DNA from: an uncultured Opitutales bacterium
Lineage (GTDB): Bacteria > Verrucomicrobiota > Verrucomicrobiia > Opitutales > Intestinicryptomonadaceae
Assembly: GCA_900546565.1 (NCBI GenBank)
Contig: URDC01000063.1
Location: forward strand, 1 to 6,540
DNA length: 6,540 bases
Reading direction: 5' to 3'
The position numbers were made by a program, and so were the translations under genes. Positions 6,319-6,540 of this stretch are shown in pieces (the stretch's first letter is position 1; each line of letters begins with the position of its first letter). The notes under the pieces are model-generated. The model was not told the origin of the DNA. It saw only the letters and a program-made list of their open reading frames with translations, and made no database searches.

Positions 6319-6434
6319 GCTGGGCGGGCTGCCATTGCGGGGGCTTTGCCCCCGATGGCGGATTTTGCGTCCGCAAAATGTTTCCGCCATTCCCCCGATT
6401 TTCAGGAGGCGCGATCAGCTGGGCGGGCTGCCAT
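6319..6434 (+). repeat. 17-bp direct repeat bracketing an 82-bp palindromic block
   Basis: GCTGGGCGGGCTGCCAT occurs exactly at 6319-6335 and 6418-6434, in the same orientation, with 82 bp between. In the first copy CCCGC-TGG-GCGGG (6316-6328) forms a small hairpin. The arrangement could be a duplication of a 99-bp unit or a dispersed repeat occurring twice. A 17-bp target duplication would be unusually long. Confidence 0.7.
6331..6390. repeat. Two overlapping hairpins downstream of the lipoprotein gene
   Basis: The first hairpin has stem CGGGGGC-TTT-GCCCCCG (6338-6354), extended by GCCAT/ATGGC across a 2-nt bulge (6331-6359). The second has outer stem ATGGCGGA/TCCGCCAT (6355-6362, 6383-6390) around an inner stem TTTTGCG-TC-CGCAAAA (6363-6378). 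They share ATGGC, so only one can form fully at a time. Neither has a T-run, so a standard terminator is unlikely. They could still protect or end the lipoprotein mRNA. An A-run at 6297-6303 lies between the stop and the block. Confidence 0.6.
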
Positions 6435-6442
6435 AATTTGGT

Positions 6443-6522
6443 AAGTGGCGGCAATCGGCTTTGCCGATGTGTCTTTGTCTATTTATTAAAGCAAAGCGGT
6501 CATTGCCGTAGGCAATCCGCTT
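6443..6522 (-). repeat. Palindromic two-hairpin element, full copy B (REPIN/MITE-like)
   Basis: This is the inverted copy of the element at 206-290. Its plus-strand ends are AAGTGG (6443-6448) and CCGCTT (6517-6522), inverted repeats with one mismatch. It holds ATCGGC-TTT-GCCGAT (6454-6468, hairpin II), the shared segment 6469-6499, and AAGCGG-tc-ATTGCC-GTA-GGCAAT-CCGCTT (6494-6522, hairpin I). Positions 6443-6468 repeat exactly, inverted, at 2-27. The remaining bases to 6540 show nothing else. Confidence 0.7.
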
Positions 6523-6540
6523 CGGTGCCCGTCATATAAA

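Noticed and set aside
6316..6522. CRISPR array
   Set aside because: Repeats are few, unequal in spacing and palindromic, with inverted copies and no regular spacers; no cas gene is present.

Overview
The window looks like ordinary bacterial chromosome from a Gram-negative organism with moderately high G+C coding sequence. It holds five complete protein genes and no plasmid, phage or transposase gene. The last gene carries a lipoprotein signal, which fits a diderm cell envelope. Several proteins are recognisable but divergent at normally conserved positions, and no start codon has a clear Shine-Dalgarno sequence. This points away from Proteobacteria and Firmicutes. A Verrucomicrobiota/PVC-type genome is my guess, but it rests on general impression only.

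Layout, left to right. Positions 1-318 are non-coding and hold palindromic repeats and weak terminator-like hairpins. A polyphosphate kinase gene (ppk1, minus strand, 319-2400) is followed by a 113-bp divergent intergenic region. Then comes a two-gene plus-strand operon: purE (2514-3008) and, 2 nt later, a divergent RluA-type pseudouridine synthase (3011-3931). A strong rho-independent terminator follows at 3961-3993. A hemW-like radical SAM gene (minus strand, 4139-5290) converges on that operon. A 110-bp divergent region then leads to a plus-strand lipoprotein with IPT/TIG and Ig-like domains (5401-6294). The final 246 bp are non-coding and dense in hairpins.

The genes are housekeeping or envelope functions: phosphate/energy storage, purine synthesis, RNA modification, heme handling and a surface lipoprotein. 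Apart from the purE/pseudouridine synthase operon, they do not form an obvious joint pathway.

The most interesting signal is in the two non-coding edges. An 80-85 bp palindromic element with imperfect terminal inverted repeats (AAGyGG...CCrCTT), two internal hairpins and a conserved 31-nt segment occurs at 206-290 (plus) and 6443-6522 (minus). The right end of a third copy lies at the window start (2-27). Copies differ by purine transitions in the shared segment, and the stems stay paired where the sequence differs. This resembles a REPIN/MITE-type non-autonomous repeat. A second, unrelated-looking hairpin block with a 17-bp direct repeat sits at 6316-6434. I found no convincing new multi-gene system.
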